From the NCBI GenBank assembly GCA_004144935.1, contig SDZP01000023.1, positions 1 through 18,794 of the forward strand: DNA of 18,794 bases, written 5' to 3'. Source of the DNA: Caulobacteraceae bacterium. Its GTDB lineage: Bacteria; Pseudomonadota; Alphaproteobacteria; Caulobacterales; Caulobacteraceae. Below, piece after piece: positions 6,977 through 15,698 of this stretch. Position 1 is the stretch's first letter; each line of letters begins with the position of its first letter. Made by a program: the position numbers and the translations under genes. Below the pieces are notes generated by a model. It saw only the letters and a list, made by a program, of their open reading frames with translations. It searched no databases and was not told the origin of the DNA.

Positions 6977-8539
6977 CTAGCCCACCATCCGCTCACGCCC
7001 CTCCCAGAACGGCGCGCGCAGTTCGCGGCGCAGGACCTTGCCGGAGGGATTTCGGGGCAGGACGTCGATCACGTCGATGGACTTGGGGCATTTGTAGCCG
7101 GCGATCTGGTCGCGGCAGTGGGCGATCAGCTCTTCGGCGCTGGCGGTCATGCCGGCCTTCAGGACCACGATGCCCTTCACGGCCTCGCCCCAGCGCTCGT
7201 CGGGGACGCCGATGACGGCGGCGTCGGCGATGGCCGGGTGGCTGAACAGGGCGTTCTCCACCTCGGCCGGATAGACGTTCTCGCCGCCGGTGACGATCAT
7301 GTCCTTCACCCGGTCGTGGATGTAGAGGTAGCCTTCCGCGTCGAGGTAGCCGGCGTCGCCGGACTTGAACCAGCCCTGCGAACAGATGGCGTCCTTCGTG
7401 GCGTCCGGGCGGTTCCAGTAACCCTTCATCACACCCTTGGCGCGGATCTGGATCTCGCCGACCTCTCCGACGCCGCCGATGGCTCCGTCGGGCTTGACCA
7501 CCTGCACCTCGAAGCCCGGCCAGGGCTTGCCGCAACTGCGCAGCTTGTCCCGTTCCGGGGCGTGGTCGGCGGCCGACAGGTGGGTGGCGCCGCCGATGGT
7601 TTCGGTCAGGCCGTAAAGCTGGTGGAAGTCGCAGCCGAACACGGCCTGGGCCTTGCGCAGCACGGCCTCGGAGATGGGCGAGGCGCCGTAGAAGATGCGC
7701 TCCAGCTTCGAGAAGTCGGCGGTTTCGACGCCGGGGGTCTGCAGCACCATGTTGATGATGGTCGGGGCCAGGAAGGCGTAGTTGACGCCCTGTTCTGGGA
7801 TCAGCCTGACGATCTCGGCCGGGTTGACCTCGCGCAGGACGATCTCGCGCACCCCCTGCAGCAGGCCGAGCAGGCCGCAGTTGACGCCGGCCACATGAAA
7901 GAGCGGCATCAAGACGAGGTTGGTCTTGCCGGCCTCGTATTTCGCCCAGCCGGCGCCGAGGGCGGTGTTGAACAGGGCGATATAGTTGGCCTGGGTCAGC
8001 TGGACGCCCTTGGGCAGGCCGGTGGTGCCGCTGGTGTAGAGCTGGATGACGTCGTCGTCTTCCCGCGGACTGAGCCTGGGATCGTCCGGGTAGTGGCCGC
8101 CGATCCAGTCGCGGAAGGCCGGCCAGCGTGGGTGGCCAGGCTCGAACTGCACCAGGCCGCGGAGGCTGGGGACGTCGGAGGCGATCATGTCGACGACGCC
8201 GGCCATGTCCTCGCCGACGATCAGCAGCTTGGCGCCGGCGTCCTTGAGGATGAAGGCGATCTCCGGCGGGGCGAGGCGCCAGTTGACGGGGGCGAGACAG
8301 ACCCGGGCCTTGATGCAGCCCAGCCAGAGGGCGAAGAAGTCGTCGTTGTTCTTCGACAGCACCCCGACCCGGTCGCCGGGCTTCAGGCCCTGGGCCAGCA
8401 GAGCCTGGGCGCAGCGGTTCGACATCTCGTTCCATTGGGCGAAGGTGGTCTCGCGGCCCTCGAACCACAGGGCGACGGCGTCCGGGCGGATCGCCGCCTG
8501 CTGGCGCGGGATGTCGGCGACGTTGGTCAGGGTCGTCAT
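6977..8539 (-). CDS. acyl-CoA synthetase (AMP-forming, FadD-like)
   Basis: A second ANL-superfamily ligase, 520 residues, which activates a fatty or aromatic acid to its CoA thioester. Motifs: P-loop YTSGTTGLPKG (168-178), PLFHVAG (212-218), YGLTET (309-314), SGDAGYLD with Asp395, DRVKDMIVTGGENVYP (409-424) and the C-terminal catalytic Lys501 in PRNPSGKVLRREL. Its length and motifs are those of the broad medium/long-chain or benzoate/cinnamate ligase class, so chain length and substrate cannot be fixed. The ATG at 8537-8539 has GAGGAA just upstream. The reading frame stays open to 8686, but that extension has no ribosome site, runs past the domain start and enters the terminator of the dehydrogenase gene. 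The palindromic element at 6817-6976 lies directly downstream. Confidence 0.9.
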   Translation of the reverse strand: MTTLTNVADIPRQQAAIRPDAVALWFEGRETTFAQWNEMSNRCAQALLAQGLKPGDRVGVLSKNNDDFFALWLGCIKARVCLAPVNWRLAPPEIAFILKDAGAKLLIVGEDMAGVVDMIASDVPSLRGLVQFEPGHPRWPAFRDWIGGHYPDDPRLSPREDDDVIQLYTSGTTGLPKGVQLTQANYIALFNTALGAGWAKYEAGKTNLVLMPLFHVAGVNCGLLGLLQGVREIVLREVNPAEIVRLIPEQGVNYAFLAPTIINMVLQTPGVETADFSKLERIFYGASPISEAVLRKAQAVFGCDFHQLYGLTETIGGATHLSAADHAPERDKLRSCGKPWPGFEVQVVKPDGAIGGVGEVGEIQIRAKGVMKGYWNRPDATKDAICSQGWFKSGDAGYLDAEGYLYIHDRVKDMIVTGGENVYPAEVENALFSHPAIADAAVIGVPDERWGEAVKGIVVLKAGMTASAEELIAHCRDQIAGYKCPKSIDVIDVLPRNPSGKVLRRELRAPFWEGRERMVG

Positions 8540-8646
8540 GGGGTTCCTCGGGCGCCTCTGGCGGGCGTGTCTGAACGCACTTGAGCAAGAGCGGGGGCGC
8601 GAGTCGAGAGGCGCGCAGGTCCTCCCCCATCGTGGGATGAACCCAG

Positions 8647-8678
8647 AAAAAAGGCCGCCCGGATTGCTCCGGACGGCC
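8647..8678 (-). terminator. intrinsic terminator after the aldehyde dehydrogenase gene
   Basis: Read on the minus strand: stem GGCCGTCCGGA, tetraloop GCAA (GNRA type), stem TCCGGGCGGCC, then six T. The 11-base stem has a single G-T wobble. It begins about 25 bases after the dehydrogenase stop codon, so that gene is probably a separate transcription unit from the acyl-CoA synthetase gene downstream. Confidence 0.92.
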
Positions 8679-8703
8679 CCATTCATCTCAAAAGCTTATT
8701 GCC

Positions 8704-10143
8704 CTACTCCGCCGCGACCGGCGCCGAGTAGCCCAGCACGGCCTTGGTTTCGAGGAACTCGCCGAAGGCGTGGTCACCCCATTCGCGGCCGTTGCCGCTC
8801 ATCTTGTAACCGCCGAAGGGGGCCATCATGTCGGGGGCGGCGCTGTTGATGTTGACCTGGCCGGCGCGCAGCTTGGAGGCCACGGCGCGGATCTTTTCCG
8901 GGTCGGTGCCGCTGATGTAGGCGGCGAGGCCGTACTCGGTGTCGTTGCCGACGCGGACGGCCTCATCGACGCTGTCGTAGCCGAGGATGGAGACCACCGG
9001 GCCGAAGATCTCTTCCTTGGCGATGGTCATGTCGCTGGTGACGTTGGCGAAGACGGTGGGCTTCACATAGTAGCCCTTGTCCAGTCCCTCCGGCAGGCCG
9101 ACGCCGCCCGACACCAGGGTGGCGCCCTCGTCGATGCCCTTCTGGATCAGGCCCTGGATCTTCTTCCACTGCACCTCGGAAACGACCGGGCCCATCTTGG
9201 AATTGCCGTTGGGATCCCCGACCGTGTGGGCTTCCGCCGTCGCCTTGGCGATGGCGATGACCTCGTCCATCTTGGCCGCCGGGACCAGCATGCGGGTCGG
9301 GGCGTTGCAGCTCTGGCCCGAGTTCATCATCACCGAGCCGACGCCGCCGGCGATGGCCTTGGCGAAGTCAGCGTCCTCCAGGATGATGTTGGGCGACTTG
9401 CCGCCCAGTTCCTGGTGCACGCGCTTGACGGTCGGGGCGGCGTTCTTGGCCACCTCGATGCCGGCGCGGGTCGAGCCGGTGAAGCTGACCATGTCGACGC
9501 CCGGGTGGCTGGAGATCGCCGCGCCGACGGTGGGGCCGTCGCCGTTGACCATGTTGTAGACGCCGGCCGGCACGCCGGCGGCATGCAGGATCTCGGTCCA
9601 GATGTAGCCGCTGAACGGGGCCACTTCCGAGGGCTTCAGCACCATGGTGCAGCCCGTCGCCAGGGCCGGGGCGACCTTGCAGGCGATCTGGTTGACCGGC
9701 CAGTTCCAGGGGGTGATGAAACCGCAGACGCCGATCGGCTCCTTCACCAGGCGGGTGGTGCCGCGGTCTTCCTCGAACTTGTAGTTCTTCAGCACTTCCA
9801 CGGCCGTCTGCACGTGGCCGATGCCCATGGCGGCCTGGGCGCGTTGCGCCAGCCAGGACGGGGCGCCCATTTCCTCGGTGATGGCCTTGGCCATGTCCTC
9901 GTAGCGCTTCTGGTACTCGACGATGATGCGCTCGAGCAGTTCGATACGCTCTTCGCGGGTCGTCTGGCTGTAGGTTTCAAAGGCCTTCTGCGCGGCCTTC
10001 ACGGCGGCGTCGACGTCGGCTTCCGAGCCCATCGAGATGCGGCCGGCGACCTCTTCATTGGCCGGGTTGATGACGTCGAGGGACTTCGGCGTGACCGGAT
10101 CCACCCATTTGCCGTCGATATAGAATTTGGAATAGTCGCGCAT
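8704..10143 (-). CDS. NAD(P)-dependent aldehyde dehydrogenase
   Basis: A 479-residue enzyme of the ALDH superfamily that oxidises an aldehyde to its acid. Visible features: FITPWNWP with Asn147, Lys170 in VLKPSEVAPFSG, the Rossmann FTGSTRAG (221-228), the general base Glu245 in QELGGKSPN, the catalytic Cys279 in NSGQSCNAPTRM, EEIFGPV (377-383) and PFGGYKMSGNGRE (442-454). All catalytic residues are present and the length is normal. The NAPTR stretch after the cysteine resembles the branch of CddD-like (long-chain oxo-acid) dehydrogenases, a weak hint from memory. The ATG at 10141-10143 has AGGGAG upstream. It is the first gene of the minus-strand catabolic block, is followed by a strong terminator, and diverges from the ABC transporter unit across about 165 bases. 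Confidence 0.95.
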   Translation of the reverse strand: MRDYSKFYIDGKWVDPVTPKSLDVINPANEEVAGRISMGSEADVDAAVKAAQKAFETYSQTTREERIELLERIIVEYQKRYEDMAKAITEEMGAPSWLAQRAQAAMGIGHVQTAVEVLKNYKFEEDRGTTRLVKEPIGVCGFITPWNWPVNQIACKVAPALATGCTMVLKPSEVAPFSGYIWTEILHAAGVPAGVYNMVNGDGPTVGAAISSHPGVDMVSFTGSTRAGIEVAKNAAPTVKRVHQELGGKSPNIILEDADFAKAIAGGVGSVMMNSGQSCNAPTRMLVPAAKMDEVIAIAKATAEAHTVGDPNGNSKMGPVVSEVQWKKIQGLIQKGIDEGATLVSGGVGLPEGLDKGYYVKPTVFANVTSDMTIAKEEIFGPVVSILGYDSVDEAVRVGNDTEYGLAAYISGTDPEKIRAVASKLRAGQVNINSAAPDMMAPFGGYKMSGNGREWGDHAFGEFLETKAVLGYSAPVAAE

Positions 10144-10307
10144 GGCTCGCTCCCTGGACCTTTTGGAAAGGCGTACGGCCGCGTTTTCGGGCCGCGTTCA
10201 AACAGTAGTTTAGTTATCGGGGTTCATATGGGGAAGAGGCTACGGTTGAATCCTAGCTAAACCGTGGCGGACGCCTTACTTGACGGCCTCAGACGCTGGG
10301 GAAGCCG
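10144..10307. other. divergent intergenic region with AT-rich patch
   Basis: The gap between the aldehyde dehydrogenase (minus) and the ABC ATPase (plus) has a clear local drop in GC around 10200-10262. GCTAAACC (10256-10263) resembles a Caulobacter -10 element for the ABC unit, but no matching -35 lies 10-14 bases upstream. GTTTAG (10209-10214) and CTAAAC (10257-10262) form a weak 6-base inverted pair. Promoters for both directions must lie here, but I cannot place them with confidence. Confidence 0.4.
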
Positions 10308-11239
<932 letters not shown>

Positions 11240-11243
<4 letters not shown>

Positions 11244-12001
11244 ACCTCAACGCCATCAAGGCCATCTATCTGTTCGAGATGCACCGGACCTTCCGGACCC
11301 TGATGCAGTCGATCGCCTCGCCCGTGCTGTCGACCAGCCTCTATTTCGTGGTCTTCGGATCGGCCATCGGCGGCCGCATGGGCCAGATCGACGGCGTGCC
11401 CTACGGCGCCTACATCATCCCCGGCCTGCTTATGCTCAGCCTGCTGACCGAGAGCATCTCCAACGCCAGCTTCGGCATCTACATGCCCAAATGGAGCGGC
11501 ACCATCTATGAGGTGCTGTCGGCGCCGATCAGCTGGTTCGAGGTGGTCTGCGGCTATGTCGGGGCGGCGGCCAGCAAGTCGATCCTGCTGGGGGGGATCA
11601 TCCTGATCACCGCGCGGGTGTTCGTGCCCTACGAGATCCAGCACCCGGTCTTCATGTTCGCCTTCCTGGTGCTGACCGCCTTCACCTTCAGCCTGTTCGG
11701 CTTCGTCATCGGCGTCTGGGCCGACGGCTTCGAGAAGCTGCAGATCGTGCCGATGCTGATCGTCACCCCGCTGACCTTCCTGGGGGGCAGCTTCTATTCG
11801 ATCAGCATGCTTCCCGACATCTGGCAGAAGATCACCCTGTTCAACCCGGTGGTCTACCTGGTCAGCGGCTTCCGCTGGAGCTTCTACGGGGTGTCGGACG
11901 TCGGCGTCGGGGTCAGCCTGGCCGCGACCCTGGCCTTCATGGCGGTCTGCCTGACGGCGATCTGGTGGATCTTCAAGACGGGGTACCGGCTGCGGGCATG
12001 A
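11240..12001 (+). CDS. ABC-2 type transporter permease (YadH-like)
   Basis: A 253-residue inner-membrane permease with about six hydrophobic helices, partner of the ATPase gene just upstream. Typical ABC-2 features are the amphipathic start (YLFEMHRTFRT), PGLLMLSLLTES in the second helix region, EVLSAPISWFEVV as the cytoplasmic coupling loop, TPLTFLGGSFYSISMLP and the C-terminal FNPVVYLVSGFRW. The ATG at 11240 overlaps the ATPase stop (ATGA) and has GAGAGGA upstream. The stop again overlaps the next start by 4 bases. One ATPase and one permease would form a dimeric exporter; no periplasmic binding protein is encoded, which fits export rather than import. Confidence 0.93.
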
Positions 12002-12366
12002 CCTGGGACCGGCGCCTGGTGCTTCTCAGGCTATGGCTGCACCTGAACGGGCTGCTGGTCGGTCTTGTGCTCGGCGGCCTGCTGACAGCGGCGATTTGTG
12101 TCGTCGTCTACCTGCCCTTCCAGAAGCCGACCGTCCACGAGGGGGTGGTGGAGGGCTTCGGCTTCATCGACAGCGAGGACATGGGCCGGCTGCCAACCCT
12201 CTGGGTGAAACTCAATGGCGGCAGGAGCGTCAGCGTAACGATCCGTCGGGGCGTGATTTGCCGCAAGGGCGACCGGATCACGCTGGTGCACGTGGGCCTC
12301 TCGTACAGAAGCGGCGTGACCGGCTGTCGTCGCCCGACCCTTTCCGAACAGACCGGTCCCCGCTAG
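11998..12366 (+). CDS. small single-helix membrane protein of unknown function
   Basis: I do not recognise the family. The 122 residues have a basic N-terminus (MTWDRRLVLLRLW), one long hydrophobic helix (about 16-43, including GLLVGLVLGGLLTAAICVVV) and a soluble C-terminal part of about 78 residues. The latter alternates hydrophobic and polar residues (LPTLWVKLNGGRSVSVTIRR), which suggests a small beta-rich domain, probably periplasmic. Two cysteines occur in the soluble part. The ATG at 11998 overlaps the permease stop (ATGA); an upstream in-frame start at 11965 would lie inside the permease gene and is less likely. The next gene, a histidine kinase, starts one base after the stop. The packing suggests a role as accessory subunit or signal adaptor of the ABC/kinase unit (inference). 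Confidence 0.75.
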   Translation: MTWDRRLVLLRLWLHLNGLLVGLVLGGLLTAAICVVVYLPFQKPTVHEGVVEGFGFIDSEDMGRLPTLWVKLNGGRSVSVTIRRGVICRKGDRITLVHVGLSYRSGVTGCRRPTLSEQTGPR

Positions 12367-12367
12367 G

Positions 12368-13330
12368 TTGGCGCCCTACCAACCGGCGAGCGCACCCCTG
12401 TCCATTCCTCCGCCAGACCTGCGTCTCGAAGCCGTCCTCGAGTCCATCTCCGACGCCTTCTACGCCGTCAGCCCGGAGTGGACCTACTTCATCTTCAACG
12501 GCGCCGCCGAGCAGTACTTCGGCGTCACCCGTGACCAGGTGCTGGGCAAGAACATGTGGGAGGTCTTCCCGCAGGGGGTCGGCACGCCGTTCGAGACCGT
12601 CTGCCGGCGGGCCATGGACGGGCGCAAGGGAGCGGCGTTCGAAAGCCCGTCGCGCTGGCGGCCGGACCGCTGGGTCGAGATCCGCATCACCCCGATGATC
12701 GACGGCGGCATCGGGGTGTCGCTGCACGACATCACCGAGCGGCGGCGGGCCGAACAGGCGCGGGAGCTGCTGGCGCGGGAGGTGGATCACCGCAGCCGCA
12801 ATGCGCTGGCCGTGGTCCAGGCCATCGTGCGGCTGACCGAGGGGCCGGACCTGGAAAGCTACAAGGAAGCGGTGTTCGGGCGGGTCAACGCCCTGGCCCG
12901 GGCGCAGGGGGCGCTGGCCGACCGGCGGTGGGAAGGCGCGCCGCTGCGGGAGCTGGTCGACGAGGCGATGAGCGCGCTCAGCACGCCGGACCGCTACGGC
13001 CTGTCGGGCCCCACCGTGCGCCTGAGCCCCGAACAGACCCAGCCGGTCAGCATGCTGATCCACGAGCTGGCCACCAACGCCAGCAAGTACGGCGGCCTGT
13101 CGACGCCGCAGGGCCGGGTGGCCATCGCCTGGACCCTGAGCGAGGACGGGGCCATCGACCTGAGCTGGCGCGAGAGTGGCGGGCCGGCGGTCAGCGCGCC
13201 GTCGAAGCCCGGCTTCGGCAGCCGGCTGATGACCCAGCTGTCACGGCAGATGGCCGCTAGACTGTCTCAGGCCTGGGAGCCTTCGGGGCTGTCGGTGGAC
13301 CTGGCGATTCCGGCTCCTCGGCCCGGCTGA
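12368..13330 (+). CDS. PAS-containing HWE-family sensor histidine kinase
   Basis: A 320-residue soluble kinase. Residues about 18-128 form a PAS domain (SISDAFYAVSPEW, NGAAEQYFGVTRDQVLGKNMWE, ending in DITERRRAEQ). The phosphoacceptor His141 lies in LAREVDHRSRNALAVVQAI. The ATP-binding part has HELATNASKYGGLS (232-245) with Asn237, LSWRESGGP (265-273) with the Trp267-x-Glu269 of the HWE group, and GFGSRL (282-287). No transmembrane segment is seen, so it senses a cytoplasmic signal, or a membrane signal through a partner. The start is taken as TTG at 12368, one base after the preceding stop, because the PAS domain begins about 18 codons later and no ATG precedes it; no strong ribosome site is seen, fitting coupled translation. 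No response regulator is adjacent. The 3' 74 bases overlap the convergent MATE gene. Confidence 0.9.
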   Translation: MAPYQPASAPLSIPPPDLRLEAVLESISDAFYAVSPEWTYFIFNGAAEQYFGVTRDQVLGKNMWEVFPQGVGTPFETVCRRAMDGRKGAAFESPSRWRPDRWVEIRITPMIDGGIGVSLHDITERRRAEQARELLAREVDHRSRNALAVVQAIVRLTEGPDLESYKEAVFGRVNALARAQGALADRRWEGAPLRELVDEAMSALSTPDRYGLSGPTVRLSPEQTQPVSMLIHELATNASKYGGLSTPQGRVAIAWTLSEDGAIDLSWRESGGPAVSAPSKPGFGSRLMTQLSRQMAARLSQAWEPSGLSVDLAIPAPRPG

Positions 13331-14792
13331 TCGGCTCCATGGCGCGGTCGCGCGGCAACCCATGCCCGGTGTCCGGCGGCTCACCCATGGCCGGGCGATC
13401 CAGCATGTTGGACTTCTTCCAGCGGCCGGCCTTGTAGTAGGCGGCCGACAGGGCCAGGGCCACGGCGGAGCCGAAGGCGAAGCTCCACCAGACCGCGTCG
13501 GGACCCCAGATCGGCTCCAGGATATAGGCGAAGGGGACGCGGACGAGGACGATCGACAGGGTCAGGATGATCAGCGGCGGCCAGACGTCGCCCGTGGCCC
13601 GCACGGTGGCGAACAGCACGATGGTCACGCCGAACGGGATGAAGGTCCAGACCACCAGCTGGTTGATGTGGGTGGCGATGGCGACGGCGGCGCTGTCGGT
13701 CGGCAGGAACAGGCCCAGCACCAGCGGGGCGGCGACATAGAGCACCGCCACCATGCCGCCGGTCAGCAGGATGTTGAAGGCGATGCCGGCGCGGGTGACG
13801 CGGGCCACCCGGTCCCAGAGGCCAGCGCCGACGTTCTGGGCGGCCATCGAGGAGACGGCCGCGCCGATGGCCAGGGCCGGCATCTGCACATAGGTCCACA
13901 GCTGGGCGGCGACGCCGTAGGCGGCGGCGGTGCGCGAGCCGAACGAATTGACCAGGCTCATGACGATCAGGGCCGAGGCCGAGATGACGATCATCTGCAG
14001 GCCCATCGGCAGGCCCTTGGCCACCAGGGTGCGGATCAGGGCGGGGTCGGGCCGCAGGTAGGCGAGATCCGGGCCGACCAGCCGCAGGGGATGCTTGCGG
14101 GCGTAGAGCAGGATGACCAGGGCGATCAGGGCGACGCCCTGGCTGATCAGGGTGGCCATGGCGGCGCCGGCGATGCCCATCTGCGGGAAGGGGCCGAGGC
14201 CGAGGATCAGCACCGGGTTGAAGGCCATGTCGAGGACGACGGCCAGACCCATGAACTGGAACGGCGTGCGGCTGTCCCCGGCCCCGCGCAGCAGGGTCAT
14301 GACCAGGGTCGAGAAGTTCATCATCGGCAGGGCCAGGAAGATGACCCGCAGATAGGCCCCGGCCAGCGGCAGCACGTCATGCGGCGTGCCGAGCAGGGTC
14401 AGGATGGCGTCCGTGCCCAGCCAGCCGCCGACCGCGAACAGCACCGAGATGGCGGTGAAGAAGGCGACGCTGGTGCCGACGGCGCGCTTGGCCAGGACGA
14501 TGTCGCGCCGGCCCATGGCCTGGCCGACGACGATGGTCGCCGCCATGCCGACGCCGAACACCGTGCCGAGCAGGAGGAAGAGCACGAGATTGGCGTTGGA
14601 GGTGGCCGCCAGCGCCGCCTCCCCCAGGAAACGCCCGACCCAGACGGCGTTGATCGAGGCGTTCAGCGACTGCAGCACGCTCGAGCCCAGCACCGGCAGG
14701 GCGAAGGTCGCCAGGGTGCGGGCGATCGGGCCCTGAGTGAGGTCCCGCGTGCGGCCCTGACCCGGGCCTTCAAATGGCGGGGACTCATCCAT
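13257..14792 (-). CDS. MATE family multidrug/sodium antiporter
   Basis: A 511-residue inner-membrane exporter of the MATE family, which expels cationic drugs or metabolites against Na+ or H+. About 12 hydrophobic helices are visible in two halves. Family features include SINAVWVGRFLGEAALAATS (46-65), GVGMAATIVVGQAMGRRD (80-97) and LLRGAGDSRTPFQF (167-180), with FATVRATGDVWPP as the matching segment of the second half. The last 60 or so residues form a hydrophilic, proline-rich tail (ending APKAPRPETV) not typical of the family. The final 74 bases, which encode part of this tail, overlap the kinase gene tail to tail. The ATG at 14790-14792 has only a weak AGGTTGGA site upstream. Substrate unknown. 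Confidence 0.93.
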   Translation of the reverse strand: MDESPPFEGPGQGRTRDLTQGPIARTLATFALPVLGSSVLQSLNASINAVWVGRFLGEAALAATSNANLVLFLLLGTVFGVGMAATIVVGQAMGRRDIVLAKRAVGTSVAFFTAISVLFAVGGWLGTDAILTLLGTPHDVLPLAGAYLRVIFLALPMMNFSTLVMTLLRGAGDSRTPFQFMGLAVVLDMAFNPVLILGLGPFPQMGIAGAAMATLISQGVALIALVILLYARKHPLRLVGPDLAYLRPDPALIRTLVAKGLPMGLQMIVISASALIVMSLVNSFGSRTAAAYGVAAQLWTYVQMPALAIGAAVSSMAAQNVGAGLWDRVARVTRAGIAFNILLTGGMVAVLYVAAPLVLGLFLPTDSAAVAIATHINQLVVWTFIPFGVTIVLFATVRATGDVWPPLIILTLSIVLVRVPFAYILEPIWGPDAVWWSFAFGSAVALALSAAYYKAGRWKKSNMLDRPAMGEPPDTGHGLPRDRAMEPISRAEEPESPGPPTAPKAPRPETV

Positions 14793-14867
14793 GCGTCCAA
14801 CCTAACGCATGATCGAAGGATTGGTATGGCTGGACGGCGGGAGGTTTGTTCGAGCCTGGCAAAATCT

Positions 14868-14999
14868 CCGATCATGCTCGCGAATGCGGGCATCCAGACG
14901 CCGGGTCAGCCTCCACCGCTACGGCGGTGCTCGTCCAACGTCGGACGCCGATGCGACGGCCAACGACGCATGGATGCCCGCATTCGCGAGCATGATCGG
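14868..14999. repeat. palindromic intergenic element, type C (29-base perfect inverted repeat)
   Basis: The 29 bases at 14868-14896, starting CCGATCATGCTCGCGAATGC, recur exactly in inverted orientation at 14971-14999. The 74-base centre holds a second hairpin (CACCGC-TAC-GGCGGTG, about 14913-14928). The element fills most of the gap between the MATE start and the M23 stop. Perfect arms suggest a recent insertion or ongoing selection. The motif ATGCTCGCGAATGCGGGCATCCA looks like a mobile palindromic repeat found widely in proteobacterial intergenic DNA (from memory). Confidence 0.88.
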
Positions 15000-15011
15000 T
15001 GAGGCAGGCGC

Positions 15012-15698
15012 CTAGCCGTTGGCCGTCCTGGCCTTCACCTTGATGGTCCGGGCAACGATCAGGGTCTCGGCGTTCAGCCGCTCGCCGGACTTCATCACCT
15101 CCAGATGCACATGGTCGGTGATGCCGGGGTAGTGGGACTGCAGGCTGGCGACGGTGCCGATCGTCTCGCCAAGCCGCACCGCCTGGCCGACCAGGACGTC
15201 CGGATCGACATAGAAGGCGCGGGCGACATAGCCGAGGGCCGGGTTGGTGATCTCGACGAAGCGCAGACTGTCGTCTCCGCCGTAGGCATACCCAATTTTG
15301 GTGACAAAGCCGCTGATCGGCGCGGCCACGGCCTGATCGGCGTCGGCGGTGTAGTCGACCCCTTCGTGCTGGCGCGAGCCACCGTCGCGGGAGGCGCCGA
15401 ACTCACCGTAGCCGAAAGCGTCCAGCAGGCGGGGAGCCTGGCCGGTGGGGTTGACGAAGTCGCTGGCGCCGTCGCCGTCGACGTCCAGGCCGTTCCAGAC
15501 GGTCTTGCTGACCATCGGGGCCGGCAGTCTGGTCCGGGCGTTCACCGCCTTGATCAGGCGCGCCACCGGGCTCTGGCCGGTGGGCCCCTGCGGCGTCGTT
15601 CCGCTGGCCACGGCGAGGGCGGCGACCGGGCTGAACATGAGGACGAGCCCGATCGTCTGGGCCAGCGCCGGACGCCAGCCCCAAAGTTTAAGCTGCAC
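15012..15698 (-). CDS. exported M23 family (LytM-type) metallopeptidase
   Basis: A predicted secreted protein of 228 residues with a lysostaphin/LytM domain, a Zn peptidase class that cuts peptide cross-bridges of peptidoglycan. Numbering from the chosen GTG start, HEGVDY (His111, Asp115) and TDHVHLEV (His196, His198) supply the HxxxD and HxH motifs, so the domain looks active. Upstream lies an Asp-rich LDVDGDGASDF loop resembling a calcium-binding site. The GTG at 15696-15698 gives a good signal peptide (basic n-region with K and R, hydrophobic TIGLVLMFSPVAALAVA). The frame stays open up to a GTG at 15747-15749, but the extra 17 codons include ATA, AGA, ATT and CAA, rare in this genome, so they look non-coding. 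The start remains uncertain because no clear ribosome site is seen. Confidence 0.82.
   Translation of the reverse strand: MQLKLWGWRPALAQTIGLVLMFSPVAALAVASGTTPQGPTGQSPVARLIKAVNARTRLPAPMVSKTVWNGLDVDGDGASDFVNPTGQAPRLLDAFGYGEFGASRDGGSRQHEGVDYTADADQAVAAPISGFVTKIGYAYGGDDSLRFVEITNPALGYVARAFYVDPDVLVGQAVRLGETIGTVASLQSHYPGITDHVHLEVMKSGERLNAETLIVARTIKVKARTANG

Noticed and set aside
7118..8584. Plus-strand open frame of 488 codons opposite the acyl-CoA synthetase gene
   Set aside because: It is antisense to a gene with complete catalytic motifs, with no domain and low-complexity composition.
8627..8645. CCTCCCCCATCGTGGGATGA as another palindromic element
   Set aside because: It resembles only one half-hairpin of the element at 6817-6976 and lacks a second arm; at most a decayed remnant.
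13362..15002. Plus-strand open frame of 546 codons opposite the MATE gene
   Set aside because: It is rich in G, D, Q, H and R with no motif, is the mirror of a well-supported membrane protein gene, and runs into the palindromic element. Long antisense frames are expected at this GC content.
14809..15015. Short plus-strand ORF of 68 codons between the MATE and M23 genes
   Set aside because: Most of it lies in the 29-base inverted repeat element, and it has no ribosome site.
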